DNA of 64,000 nucleotides from Cymbomonas tetramitiformis (GCA_001247695.2 LGRX02003694.1:1-64000), one strand, 5' to 3'. Positions 30,594 to 42,064 are shown, counted from the first letter of the stretch. Notes: a model not told the origin generated them from the sequence alone. Numbers and translations: made by a program.

Positions 30594-32315
30594 CTAAGGG
30601 ACCGCTCTACGAGTCATAACAGCAGGGGGAGGTTCAGGGAGAACCTCCGCACTGCTCGCCACGTGGCCTCCAGGAACAAGATCCCAAGCAACTGCTGTGT
30701 GGTGCACCGTTGCTGACCCGATCCACTGGGTGACCAGCACCCCCACTACCCATGATGCCACTCCGTGAGTCGCCATTGCGGCTGCTCCTACGGTCACGGC
30801 GATTGCGATGGCGGTTGTGTGTTCCAGGTCCCATGAGACGGGGGCCCATAGGCAGGGCGTGGCGGAGACCAGAGTGTACACGCTGGCCCACACTATGCTT
30901 TCCGCGCTGAATCCTTTGGCCCACATGGTCGCGACTGTGACCAGCCCCATTGCGATGATGTTGTCAATGGCGCGTGGTGCTGGTGGCGGTTCTGTGGTTT
31001 CGACCGCGGTTGTGCGTGTTAGCGTGTGGACTTCCTCGTGGCGCGGCAGCGAGGTCGCGCTTGATCTCCGGTGCGCGATGGCGAGTTCCGAGGCGTTGTT
31101 CCAGCTGCCTGCGGGACCGGTTGCGGCGGTTGCGGCATTGTGGCAAGCGAGTTCGGCGGTTGTTGCTGAGCTGGGACAGATTGGGCAATCGCGGGTCGGT
31201 GCTTGGGTTGCTTGCCAGGGCGTGCTGCTGCCGGATGCGACTTCCCGAGCAGCTATCCCCTTGTGATCGTGAGTGGCCGGGGTGGAGTCCGTGAGGTGAC
31301 CGTGGCGGTGTGTGGTAAATTGAAAAGAAATCGGCTTGGTGGTCACGTTTGCCCAGTCTGTGATCCTGAAATCTGGGGTTACCGCCCAGTCTGCGTCTGC
31401 CGCGCTTGGTGGTGTAGTATTCCCCCCCCCCAGCAACGGGAGGAGAGGCTGCGGCTCGACAGAGCTTGCTGAGAGTGCGAGGATGAAGGGCGGCGGTGTC
31501 GGGGTGCTGCTGGTGATTGTAGTGGAGATCAGGGCTGTGGCGGGGCTTGCGAATGAGAACATGCACATCATGGCTGTCATCAGCCAGATGTGAAGTGGCA
31601 CGGGGGAGGTCGGACGTCTGCGGGGGTGTGCTCGTACCGCCTGAGGGGCGATGCGGTAATGGGCCTGTGGAGCTGCGGGCGACGCGACTGGGATTGGGTT
31701 GCTGTGGTTGGGGGTGTGAGCCTTGTGCGGTTGGGGTTGGGCGGCTGCCGACGCGGGTGCGCACCCCGCGTGCGTAGTTGTGATCGGTGGTGCGCGTGGA
31801 GGTGATGGTGGGGAAGAGCTGTGTGTGTGTGTGGTTGCTGCCCAGCGCGAGCCATTTGCCCTGAACCGCGTGAGCGTCAGGGGGCGGAACCCGTTGGCCA
31901 CTTTGACGGTATTGATGTACATCAGCTGGCTGGCGTCGCGCACAAGCGCTAGCTTTTCTGGCCGTGTATCGCCTTCGACGATGCGGCAGGGAAAGTAGCC
32001 TCGGAGGACGAGTTCTTTGCGTGCGCCTGATACTGCGCAGCGGTCGGGGAGGAAGCGGTGGTAGGGGCGGTTGATGGTTATCCCGCAGAAGGGACAGTCT
32101 GTGTTGCGCGCGGCGTTGCCCAGCCGCCTTGACTGGTGGGGTTGGTGTGAAATGCGGGTGGTCGACGGGGTGGCGATGGTTGGCGGCGGGATTTGGATGT
32201 GTGTTTTCGTGGCCGTTGGGACGCGTGTGGGCACGCGATGTGTGCAGTATGCGTGGGATGTGGTCGGGGAGCTGGTGCGGGGTAAGGGGGTTGTCTTGGG
32301 GTGGAAGGGTGTCAT
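30594..32315 (-). CDS. Hypothetical multi-pass membrane protein with CPFCG motif
   Basis: The 573-residue frame starts with a Pro/Thr-rich region, then a compact segment with paired Cys (DCPFCGITINRPYHRF) and a mixed fold (GYFPCRIVEGDTRPEKLALV). After another Pro-rich linker a hydrophobic stretch resembles an internal signal peptide (LHIWLMTAMMCMFSFASPATA). It is followed by a Thr/Ser-rich region with NNT/NVT/NNA-type glycosylation sites and a CPIC pair, and several C-terminal hydrophobic segments (IIAMGLVTVATMWAKGFS; IAIAVTVGAAAMATHGV). This layout resembles a cleaved surface glycoprotein, so an envelope-like role is conceivable, but no homology is recognised. Confidence 0.45.
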   Translation of the reverse strand: MTPFHPKTTPLPRTSSPTTSHAYCTHRVPTRVPTATKTHIQIPPPTIATPSTTRISHQPHQSRRLGNAARNTDCPFCGITINRPYHRFLPDRCAVSGARKELVLRGYFPCRIVEGDTRPEKLALVRDASQLMYINTVKVANGFRPLTLTRFRANGSRWAATTHTHSSSPPSPPRAPPITTTHAGCAPASAAAQPQPHKAHTPNHSNPIPVASPAAPQAHYRIAPQAVRAHPRRRPTSPVPLHIWLMTAMMCMFSFASPATALISTTITSSTPTPPPFILALSASSVEPQPLLPLLGGGNTTPPSAADADWAVTPDFRITDWANVTTKPISFQFTTHRHGHLTDSTPATHDHKGIAAREVASGSSTPWQATQAPTRDCPICPSSATTAELACHNAATAATGPAGSWNNASELAIAHRRSSATSLPRHEEVHTLTRTTAVETTEPPPAPRAIDNIIAMGLVTVATMWAKGFSAESIVWASVYTLVSATPCLWAPVSWDLEHTTAIAIAVTVGAAAMATHGVASWVVGVLVTQWIGSATVHHTAVAWDLVPGGHVASSAEVLPEPPPAVMTRRAVP

Positions 32316-32940
32316 CCACGTAAATGCGGGTTGGTGAGGTGGGGGTGGTGCTGGGTGCGGAGGAGGTCGTTATGTGTGGTGGGCTGCCTGCGGCGTAGTA
32401 TGAGTGGGGGGAGGGTGTTTGCATGTCCTGTGGTGTTGGGGCCGTTGTTGGGGTTGCTGTTGTGTTGCGTGAGGTTGAGCGGAGGGCGAAGTGTGAGTTG
32501 GGAATGTGGCGGTGTGCTTTGGGAAGGATCCAAATCGCTGCGGCGACGCACGTCGCGAGCACGAGCATGGTGGCCAGTGCTACGTGATCGAGCGCGCCGA
32601 TCATTGACTGGATGTCAGGTTGTGCTGTGTGGTTGTTGGTGGTGTCCAGGGTTGTGGCGGAGGTAGTGGCGGGCAAGGTGGCCATGAGGATGACCAGGAA
32701 TGCGACAATAACGGCCCGTGTTGGGGGTGAGAGTCGTCGGACACCAGCTTGTGGTGAATCTGCACCACCGCCGGGGATGGGCTGGTGCGCCTCACTGGTT
32801 GTGCGCTGTGGTGCCGTGGGGTCGTTGTTGGTGGGATGTTTGGGGCAGACGTAGCCGGGGAAACCAATTTCCATGAGGCCACAGGAGCACCCTGGGACGT
32901 CTGCTGAGGATAGCGGCGGCATTGCTGCCGTAGTGCCCAT
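32250..32940 (-). CDS. Hypothetical membrane protein, N-terminal ORF of the 30-33 kb cluster
   Basis: From ATG 32,940 the frame encodes a Cys-containing start (GCSCGLMEIGFPGYVCPKH), a signal-peptide-like hydrophobic run (AVIVAFLVILMATLPATTSA) and a second one (VALATMLVLATCVAAAIWIL). A Pro/Thr/Ser-rich tail follows. The open frame continues to 30,964, but beyond about 32,250 its composition (His/Arg/Pro) is that of a shadow of the 32,315 ORF. The real protein therefore either ends near the overlap or shifts frame into the next ORF. No family was recognised. Confidence 0.35.
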
Positions 32941-33144
32941 CCTGTTGTTGCGGAGGCACCTGGCCCAATCCAGAATCGCGGCGCTGATTCTGGTGCTGAT
33001 GGACGCGGTCGTGGGGGTGGTTGCGGGGGACACCGTGGGTGGTTTCGACGCGGCTTCTTGGCGGGTGATGGGTGGAGTGGTGCGTGATTGGGCAGTGCGT
33101 TATTGGGTGGTGTGTGAGGTACCAGGGTGGCGCGTGACTACTGT

Positions 33145-33420
33145 AGGGGGGCTTGCCCATACCACGTCGAAGTACCCTGGGGGATACCTCCAATAATCCC
33201 AGCTCTCAATGGCCGTCACGTGAGTCGGCCGCCAAAGCGGGTCAGCGTCCAGAGTTACCGATCTCGAGGCTGGGAAGCAGCGGGCAAACTCCTTTTCCAC
33301 GGAGCCTGTTCCACTGAACAATACCAATATCCGTACTGGCCGAGTATCAAGTGCAGCGAGGGTAGTGACATAGTGACCTCGCCCTCTCTCGTCATTCCAC
33401 GTTGTTCCCAAGGAAGGCAT
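33145..33420 (-). pseudogene. N-terminal half of a cytosine-C5 methyltransferase overlapping the pol end
   Basis: In a frame different from pol, starting at ATG 33,420, the sequence encodes a C5-methyltransferase motif I (LVLFSGTGSVEKEF), an acidic motif II position (VTLDADP) and motif IV up to VVWASPP, where the catalytic Cys should follow. There the similarity stops at about 33,145. The next bases encode unrelated sequence, so the catalytic half is missing. It overlaps the last 55 or so codons of the gypsy pol frame (33,255-33,420). It may have been fused to pol by frameshifting or expressed from its own ATG. Similar small C5-methyltransferases occur in algal viruses and phages. Confidence 0.6.
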
Positions 33421-36400
33421 TCGTCGGTGGGGTTCTCAAACTCCTCCTCCCAGGGTCTCACCAACAGGTAGGCTAAAGAGGCACCTGACGCCACCGCAGC
33501 AGAACTGGGGGTATCGCGGCGTTGCTCTCGACGACGTAATGCAGCGTCACGTACCTGGCCCTCCATGGCCAGACGTTCGGTCTCAAAGTCCTTAAGCTGC
33601 TGCAGAGGTGCTCCACGCTCCAGCTTGTCTCGAGTCCTCCACGAATCGTGGGCCTTTGAGTAGCCCGTCCAGCGTACCTTCCATTCCACAATCTCCTTTC
33701 CTCGGGAGATGCGAACTCGTCGAGCCAGAATGCGATCCACATGGGCCTCGCGTTGTCCATCAACTATCACCGCCTCTGAGATTGCTGGCTGTCGGCGTGA
33801 CGCGAACGCATCTGCCCCTCCCACGTATGGCTTCAGTCGATGTTGTGCGAACACATCATGTATACGCCAGCGTGGGGGGAGCTGCAGTCGATAAGCCACC
33901 GGAGCACCTCGGTCTGCCTCCGGAAGACCCGCCTGCATGTCACTGTAGAACCGCTCCGTTACCGCCAACGGCCCATGCCAGCGCTTGCTGAGCTTCCTGC
34001 AAAGGGACCTGTCCATGAGCTTCTCCGTGAGGTGCTTGGCTTCTACCCAGACGAGGTCCCCCACCGCATACTCCCGCTGCCCATGGCGCTGATCGAAGAG
34101 ATCTCGCTGCCGCTGCTGTGCCAACTCCAGTCTACCCCGCGCGTCCCGCAGCTGCGACGAAAAACGAAACGCCCATTCATGTGCAGTCCCCACCCCTCCT
34201 TTGCGTCGCCCATCGGTAGACTGGGCAGCTTCTAGAAACATGTCAAGCTGTGACATGGGTGACACACCATAGCACAACTCGAAGGGGGTGAAACCGGTTA
34301 CGTCACTGCGCGAGTCGTTGATAGCAAACTCGACGTTGGTGGCGTACAGGTCCCAGTCCTCCGGACTATCATCGACGAAGGAGCGAAGCATATCTTCCAC
34401 GACCCGGTTGGTGTGCTCCGCTTGACCATCAGATCGGGGGTTGTAAGGGGTGGTCATTGCCACCTTGACCCCCATCAACCGCATCAGCTCTTTCCAGAAC
34501 GCGTCTTGGAAGCGTGGGTCCCGGTCGCTGACAATTTTCATAGGCGCGCCATGCTGCCTCCACACGGTGTCGAAGTAGATGCGAGCAATAGTGGCTGCTG
34601 AGCTGTCCCCGAAGTTAATAATGGGGACCACGTGGACCATCTTCGAGAGCTTACAGGTGAAGGCGACGAACGCGTCGTTCCCTTGCTCGGTCAAAGGTAG
34701 ACCGGTGACAAAGTCCACACCCACGTCCTGCCAGTTTCGCGACGGGATAGAATGCGGGTTAAGCAGTCCATCAGGGTATGACGATCGGGGTTTCACAGCC
34801 TGGCAAGTGGGGCAGGACGCCACCCAAGCCCCCACATCATCCGAGGCGTTCTTCCACCAGAATCGACGAAGAACCCTTTCAAGTGTCTTGTCGCGCCCTG
34901 TGTGACCCGCTGCCAGGGAGTCGTGGGCTTCGCGGAACACAATCTCCCGGAGGGGTGAGTCCTCACCCAGGACCAGCTGGTAGTGTCCCGCAGCTACCCG
35001 CCACAGCACTTCGCCAACAATGCAGAAGTGCTTCGTGCTGTGATGGGGAGCTGACTGTACTTGCTCCCGCAGAGTATGAAGGGGCCCGTCTCGGCTGTAC
35101 TCGTCCCGCAGGGCCTCAAGGAAATCTCCTCCAGAAACTGTGCCCTGCGCGTCCCGCATCTTTGACGCCTTGCCTGCATCAACAATTGGCGGGGGCACTC
35201 GCTGGTGTCGAATCCTCTGCGGTCTTGACCTCGAGGGTGGAGCATATACCATCAGCATCGGCCATGGGAGGTCCTGCAGCACTCCATCTGCTCCCTTAAA
35301 CAGTTGGGTGGGATTCCCCTGAGAGTCATGTGTGGGGATGACCTCCTCAATACGCATCCCCGCGCGTCTGAAAAGCTTCCTCCACTGCGGCATGCGCGAC
35401 TGTAGGTCCGGCAGCAGGAACACTGCAGAGGTGTTCTCGGGGTCTTGCCGCCACTCATGCACGTAGGTGCGGAGTACAGCCTCGATGGTGAGATGGTCGC
35501 TGTCATGTGGGGGGCTGCACCACACGTGAAGTCCTCTCCACTGCTCCTTTAGGCAGTTTTCCCAGTATTTGTCTACCAGCTGACCGCGGCCTTTTGGTCC
35601 GCGACAGGCATCCACGTCGAACTTCCCGTATTTCGACTGTAGCCGTTCGAACAATGCCTGGTGCAACCGCCCCGTCGATTCCTTCCGCGATTGAGACGCG
35701 CTCTTCGCAGGGGGCTTCCTCGTCCTGGGGGCGTCAGTCAGAACCACCGTCGGAGGTGTCGCCGGCTTTGCTGCCTCTTGCTGGGGCGGCGATTTGGTGT
35801 TCGACCGCGAGCGAGAGGTCACCGTGCCGCTGGGGCGCTCCATAGGGACCTTGGCTGACACCTGCGGCGGAGTTTGTGCAGGCGCTATGGGTGCTTGGCA
35901 CCCCGACGTCCCTCCCGCAGGAGGTAACCCAGTTTTTGACCGGGTGCGTGAGGCCACCACGCCACAAGGTTGCTCTGAGGCCTCCGCTGGCATTTCCAAT
36001 GCCGCCTTTCCTGGTAGCTTGGACCGTCCCATTGCGCGAAGGGACTTGAAGGCCCCCCGAAGAGCCCTTGCACTCTTCTTCAGGGAAGCACGCTGAAACG
36101 CCAGCGTCGCCCCTCTCGTGGGGGGCGCTGTGACCTCCGTCAGGTGGTCCGCGCCGGGGTGCTCAGTTTGCACCCCTCCAACATCTGATGTGACCTCCGT
36201 CGGGAGATCCGCGCCAGGGTGATGCATCTGCACCCCTTCAGCGTCTGATGTGACCTCCGTCGGGAGATCCGCGCCAGGGTGCTGCATCTGCACCCCTCCA
36301 GCGTCTGATGTGACCTCCGTCGGGAGATCCGCGCCAGGGTGCTGCATCTGCACCCCTCCAGCGTCTGATGTGACCTCCGTGGGGAGATCCGCGCCAGGGT

Positions 36401-38406
36401 GCTGCGTCTGCACCCCCCCAGCACCCGCTGCAACCTCTATTGGGAGGTCCTCGCAATGGTGCGGGGCTCGAAGCTCCTTGGCACCAAGTTGGGACTCCAT
36501 AGCCAACTCCGCCAGCTGCAGAGTGTCCACCGCGTCCAACCAGCTGTTCACCTCAGCAAGCTGGGTCAGGGTGCCCAAGGCTGGGCCCTCCTCAAAGAGG
36601 TCGGAGGTGTCCAACACAGAGAGGGGGTCTTTCGGGAGGTCCGACTTAGCGTCGAGAATGCCGGCCTCCTTCAAGCCCTCCCGAGGTGTCTTCGCTGAGT
36701 AGTCGGGTCGCCGTGACAAGGCGTCTGGAACCAGTAGCAGGGCCCCTTTCACGTACTCCATGCGGGGGACCCCCACCTCCACGAGATCCATGTACCATTG
36801 TGCCTGCCGCCGACTCAGCTCCCTCCCCGGCTCCATCAGCCATTCCAGTGGCCGGTGGTCGCCTTGCAGCTTGAAGGCGGTGAAGATCAGGTAGTGCCGC
36901 CAGGTCACCGTGGTGCAGTGGTGAAGTCCGCAGAGCTCCCTCTCGCCCGTGTGGTAGTTCTGCTCAGCCGCGGAGAACTGCCGGCTCTCGTAGGCTATCA
37001 CCTTAAGTCCTTCACCACAGTCCTGCATCAGGACTCCACCCAGCGCCACCCCACTCGCGTCGGTCTGCACCACGAAGGGGGCTGATCCGTCCGCTGCGGC
37101 CTTCACGTTCGGCAGGGCCAGAACGGGGGCGTCCACCAGTGCTGCTTTCAGCTCTTCGAAGGCCCACTGCTGCTCAGGGCCCCATCTCCACTCCACCTCG
37201 TTCTTGGTGAGCATGGTGAGGGGCTGCGCGATGTCGGAGAAACAGTGAATGAACCGACGATAATAACCGGCTAGGCCCAGGAACTGCCGGACGTGAGTGA
37301 CATTCTCCAGCGCCGGCCAGTCGCGCACTGCCGCCACCTTGTCGTGCTGCGGCTTGCAGCCCTCGCTGGACAGGGTGTGCCCAAGAAACCTCAAAGACTC
37401 CTTCAGCATCTGCGCCTTAGAGGCCTTGAGGTATACTCCTTTCTCGCGACAGGTCTGAAGGAAGGTACGGACGTTGTCGTAGTGTTCTTGGACTCCACCC
37501 TTCGAGAACACCACCACATCGTCGATGAAGATTCGGACGAAAGGTAAGTGTCCTAAGGCTCTCTGCATCCTCCGCTGGTACTGTGACGGGGAATTCTGCA
37601 ATCCCTGTGGCATCACCAGCCACTCGTAGGAGCCCATCTGGGTGGTGAATGCTGTCTTCTCCACGTCTTCCTCAGCCATGGGGACTTGCCAGAATCCATC
37701 CACGGCGTCGAAGGAGGAGAAGTGGGTGGCACCCTGCATCTCGTCGAACATCAACTGAATGTCCGGCAGCGGGTACCGATCTCTCACTGTTTGAGAGTTC
37801 AGCTGGCGGTAATCCACCACCAGGCGCAGCGTGTTAGGCTGGCCCGGTTTGGGTACCATGAGACATGGTGCCGCGTAAGGACTGGATGAGGGTCTGATGT
37901 AGCCCTTTTCCACCAGCTGCTCGATGCGTTCCCGCAGTTGCCGAAGCTCTTCCACAGACATGCGGTAGGGACGGCGAAATGGAGGTCCTCCCTCCTTGTC
38001 TGGCTTAAGGGTGACTCTGGCCTCATCCTCCATCGACCGCCGCAGTTTGGACATCATGGGGAGGGCGTCACGCAGCTCCTCGGAGAACTCCTCGAAGAGT
38101 GCCCGGAACTTCCCCTTCCAGCGGGGTGCCACCTTGGCGTCCCTCGTGTCCTGTGGGATGTCTTTGGCGGTGCCCCCAGTATCCGGGGGTTCCAGCTTCA
38201 CCTGGGTGCTGGCCACAGGCTTCGCATCAGCTGCAGTGTCCACCGAGAGGCATACTGCTTCGGCCTCGACCGCGAGGAGTCCCGCGTCGGGATGATCTCC
38301 GGCTGCAGTAGCAGCGAAGGCCGAATCGTGCTCGCTGCCGTCCCTGCGCGCCATCATAAGCCACGCCGGCTGAGCGGAGGCGTCGCCCGTAAGCCTCTGA
38401 GTCTCT
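33255..38406 (-). CDS. Ty3/gypsy Pol, 3' part: RT, RNase H, Dam-like MTase, integrase, chromodomain
   Basis: The frame is open from the CACTA junction (38,406) to the stop at 33,255. Counting from Met at 38,357, RT spans about residues 110-300 (LRLVVDYRQLN, FSSFDAVDGFWQVPM, catalytic FIDDVVVFS). RNase H is at about 380-500 (VVQTDASGVALGG, GDHRPLEWL). A variable linker follows with five 20-residue repeats (about 640-740). At about 900-1040 there is a Dam-like adenine methyltransferase domain: FDVDACRGPKG, and WCSPPHDS where NPPY/F is expected. Integrase then follows with its H2C2 domain (SLAAGHTGRDKT ... CPTCQAVK) at about 1150 and the DDE core (VGVDFVTGL, VSDRDPRFQD, GQAEHTNRVVED). A chromodomain lies at about 1540-1595 (VDRILARRVR ... 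WKVRWTGYSKAHDSW). The chromodomain would direct insertion to marked chromatin. The last 55 codons overlap a methyltransferase frame. Confidence 0.9.
36130..36429. repeat. 60-bp in-frame minisatellite within pol
   Basis: Five units of exactly 60 bases (GTGACCTCCGTCGGGAGATC ... GCACCCCTCCAGCGTCTGAT) encode 20-residue repeats of the type ADLPTEVTSDAGGVQMQHPG on the minus strand. The same module in diverged form recurs in Gag at 53,505-53,690 and 54,395-54,560. Confidence 0.9.
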
Positions 38407-38424
38407 CCCTACAAATTATTGGCC

Positions 38425-39529
38425 CATTCATCCGTGTGGATTTGCATATGGACAGCGTATGGATATCGTAAGGACCCATATGGACAACCGTATGGACGGT
38501 CTGAGCAGATTTCTGGCGAAACCTTGATGCATATGTAAGAATCATACGGACGACGCGTAATTGTGGTGTCCATATGAAAATGTCCCATGGACATCGTAAG
38601 GATTTCATATGGACACCGTATGGACTACCATATGGACACCGTATGGACAGAAAACATGTCCACATGGTGTCCATACGCGTGGACAGAGGCACTAATCACC
38701 CGCACGACAGCGCAGGGACACCGTATGGAAACCCGTATGGATAACGTATGGACACCGTAACCGGACGTGCGGACAACGTATGGACAACCGTAAGGACATC
38801 GTATGGACAGCGCATGAAAATCGTAATCGCACGTGCGGACACCGTATATAATCCCGCAAGGACGGCGTATGGACGGCGTATGGACATCGTAAACGTGCGC
38901 GCGGACGGCATATGGACTCCCATAAGGACAACGTATGTACGTCGCATGGACATCATAACCAGACGTGCGGACAACGTATGGATAGCCGTAAGGACAGCGT
39001 ATGGACATCATAATCGCACATGCGGACACCGTATGTAATCCCGTAAGGACAGCATATGGACGACGCATGGACATCGTAAACGCGCGTGCGGAGGGCATAT
39101 GGACGCCCATAAAGAAAGCGTATGGACGACGCATGGACATCGTAACCGCACGTGCGGATACCGCAAGGACACCAAGTGGACAGTCGAATATAGATAGTCC
39201 AGACGTATGGACACGTGCGTCCGTACGTGTGGACGACGTCCTTATCCGGATGAACGTCGCTGTCCGTGCGGATGGAAACTTATTTACTTAGTATATTTTA
39301 CATATCCACGCGTATGGACATCGGTGTCCGTACGTGTGGATAGCTTGTGATAATACTTATCCATGCGTATGGACGATTCCATCCACACGTATGAACAAGA
39401 CGTCCGTACGTGTGAACACCGTATGGAAAGACGTAAGATTTGTCAGCACGACAGAGCAGGACACTGCAGGACATTCACGAATGGTACACGTATATACAAA
39501 ATGTTTACAAAATATTGTGCTATTCTAGC
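38425..39529. repeat. Left subterminal region of palindromic GTATGGAC/GTCCATAC repeats
   Basis: Dozens of GGACAnCGTATGGACA, CGTGCGGACA and TCCATACG motifs are present. A larger unit of about 186 bases is visible (GCGGACACCGTATATAATCCCG at about 38,834 and its twin at about 39,020). Arrays of short motifs near CACTA ends normally bind the element's own protein. No coding sequence is credible here despite long His/Arg/Ser-rich open frames. Confidence 0.8.
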
Positions 39530-41802
39530 CTAGCTTCTCGGCTTCTTTCCTGGCCTCTGGTCTTCTTTGGCAGGTGCAAGTGCATTCTTTTTCTTTTTAA
39601 ATCTAAGAGGTGACTTTTTGGCAGCCTCGTTCTTGGAACCGCCCCCCTCCTTCTTCTCCTCCTCCTCCTCCTCCTTCTTCTCCTCCTCGACCGCCTCCTC
39701 ATCGTCCACAGCCTCTCCTTCCTCTCCTTCATTAGCAGCGACAGCCTCATCCTCGACAGCCTCAACATCCGTCTCATCATCATCATCCTCATCATCGTCC
39801 GCGTTACCCTTTTCCTCCTCAACATCCGCATCGTGCATCTCTTCCTTCTGACACCCCCGCACGTCCTGAAACCAGTGACGGCTCGTTCCTCTCGTATGAC
39901 ACTGCAAGTGAATGCAACCTAAGTAAGTGCATTAAGAGCAAAGACAACAAATGACAAGCTAAATGCAACTAGAACAATACAAGCAAACACACCGTGACGG
40001 GGGGATATCCACGGTCCCGTTCCGATACCTCAGCAGGCTCCAACTTCAGGCCGGCCAGTTTTCTCCCTGTCATCCTCTCGGGATACAGCTTGTCCGTGTT
40101 GGCGTGCCTCAAGTAGGCCTTGTGTATCCTGCGTACATAAACCACTTGTTAGACGGCGTCCTTACATATGTACACCGCCTTCCACCCGTATGGACGGCAC
40201 AATAAATGGTGTCCACGCGTATGGACAGCAAAACAACACCACGCACACATATACACATGGACGTTCGCGTAAGTGCAAAAGGTGAAAATGTGAACGTTGC
40301 AGGGGAAGGCAGGGAGGGAGGGAGGACTTGCCAGATAACATTTTTTTTTACTATAACTGACTGGAGGTTGTGCTCCAGCCTCTCTATCGTTTTGGCAGCC
40401 GACCCGATGCGGAGTTGCTCGGCACTCACGAGCTCATCCACCATGGACATGTGGTGGGATAACATCCTCTCCACGGGGTAAAAGTCCCCCTTCTCTGGGA
40501 GGTGCACCACAAACTCCACGTACAGCTCGTAGGTATCGCTGGGCAAAAGCATCGGCTTCTCGTTTAAGGATTTCCCCGGCCCGATGGCGGCGACGGTTGC
40601 CCGACCGATGACGAGGTTGGAAAGGCCAGTTTTGGTGGCCTTGCCGGTGTCGTAACCGTCACCGATACGACCCACGTCCGCCTGGGCGGTGGCAAACACG
40701 TCAACCTGGTCCCCGACAGCCAAAGGGCCCTCCAGGTTGGGGGAGTGCTCGTCTGCCTGCGGCGCCGACCCTTCGGAGACCGTCTGTTGGGGCGCTTCCA
40801 CCTGGACACCGTGGGGACGACGTATGGACTAAGTCGTTCGTACGGGCGACACACGCGTGGAAACATATAAGAAAAACAGTTAAGAACTGGCGCTCACTAG
40901 CCAAAACGTACACCCCTGTGGACAACGTGCAAACTACGTGGTTCATAAGCGTGGAAACAATCAAGCGGCACAAGTTGAAAAAGGGTTCACATAACCACGC
41001 GCCTGGACACCGTTGGACAGCGAGTGGACACCGCAGTTTACAGGCGGAAGAGCACAAAAGTTACCTTCGGTTTCTTTTCAGGGGCTTCAGGGGCTTGGGC
41101 ACCAAGCGCTTTGAAGATCTCAAAGTGCTTGCCTTCGGTGAGTGGGTTCCCAGCAGCCACTGCCAGAGCCACCTGCAGGCACGCATCTGTCTCCTCCGGG
41201 GTCGGCATATCCCTGTGCCCGTACACCTTGTACCCGGCCGCTGGACCCTTGTACCGGATGTGAAACCCGTCGGGGAAGTCCTGGGTGACCTTAAATTTCC
41301 AGCGACCGGGCCCATCCGAGTTATTTTTTAAATAACTCAACCGGTTGGTGACGTATGTTTTGACCATGCGCAGGGGCACCTGCGGGTGTCGGGACTGGAT
41401 ATGCTTGGATATCTTGTTGTGCACGGCCACCCCGATGACGGCGACCGTCCCAGGGGGCAGCTTGCCTGTTCCATGCCAGTCGTCGATTATCTCCCGGGCG
41501 TCTTCCTTCATGTCGTTTAAAACTTGGGCGCCCGGGTCCAACACCAACCGCTCTGTATTTGCGGCCTGCGCAGCCTCTGCAGGTTTGGCTGCACCCCCCG
41601 CCCCGGCAGCCCCTGCAAACATCAGCATTTGCTGCTGCATGCTCTGCATTTGCTGCATCATTTGCTGCATCGCGGAGTTTGACCCGGTCGCCTCGACCAA
41701 GTTGGTTTGGCGACGGGTCGGTGTCGTGGAAGTGGGGGCGGGGGGTGGTGATTTTGGTTTCTGTGTGCGTTGTCTTCCGGGCTGAACTCGTAATCTGGTC
41801 AT
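39530..41802 (-). CDS. CACTA-element second gene, 549-residue protein of unknown function
   Basis: Four exons on the minus strand give a continuous frame: 41,802-41,065, 40,801-40,362, 40,128-40,029 and 39,901-39,530, all with GT/AG boundaries and a total of 1,650 bases. The product begins MTRLRVQPGRQRTQ. It has a Met/Gln-rich helix (MQQMMQQMQSMQQQMLMF), a conserved-looking core (VRMVKTYVTNR-type, DFPDGFHIRYKG), a middle section (NLEGPLAVGDQVDVFATAQA; DTYELYVEFVVHLP) and a segment IHKAYLRHANTDKLYPERMT. The tail is extremely acidic, then basic (EEEKKEEEEEEKKEGGG...KKPRS). In plant CACTA elements the second gene encodes a protein that binds subterminal repeats; a similar role is inferred here. 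No sequence family was recognised. Confidence 0.65.
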
Positions 41803-42053
41803 GTTGGGAACTTACGAAACAAAAAAGCGAGGAGGTTCGTTTGCTGGAGGACTGTGGGCGTTTGTATTTGGCTTACTTTTGGCGGCGATGGCATGAAAAC
41901 GGTATTCACGGGCGTGGACAGCGCTGCCTTCGTGGCGTTCATCCGTACAGTACGGGCGTCCGAACGTATGACCGTTGAGCTGGTGTATGAGACAGCGTCG
42001 TCCATGGGCGATTTTGCACATGCATGTCTCGATTTCTTTTTTCTTTTTCAAAT

Positions 42054-42064
42054 TGGTATCAGAG
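42054..42064 (+). other. TGGTATCAGAG, identical to a plant-type Met-tRNA primer-binding site
   Basis: The 11-mer equals the complement of the 3' end of plant initiator-Met tRNA used by many plant LTR elements. It lies between the two divergent CACTA genes. No LTR end (CA just upstream) or matching LTR pair is visible, so it may be a relic of a small LTR/TRIM insertion or chance. Confidence 0.3.

Noticed and set aside
38625..39140. Repetitive 171-residue minus-strand frame (MSMRRPYAVL-type) in the CACTA end
   Set aside because: It is an artefact of the CGTATGGAC repeat array, and similar frames appear on both strands.
39567..39851. Ser-rich plus-strand ORF
   Set aside because: Antisense of the Glu/Asp-rich tail of the minus-strand gene.
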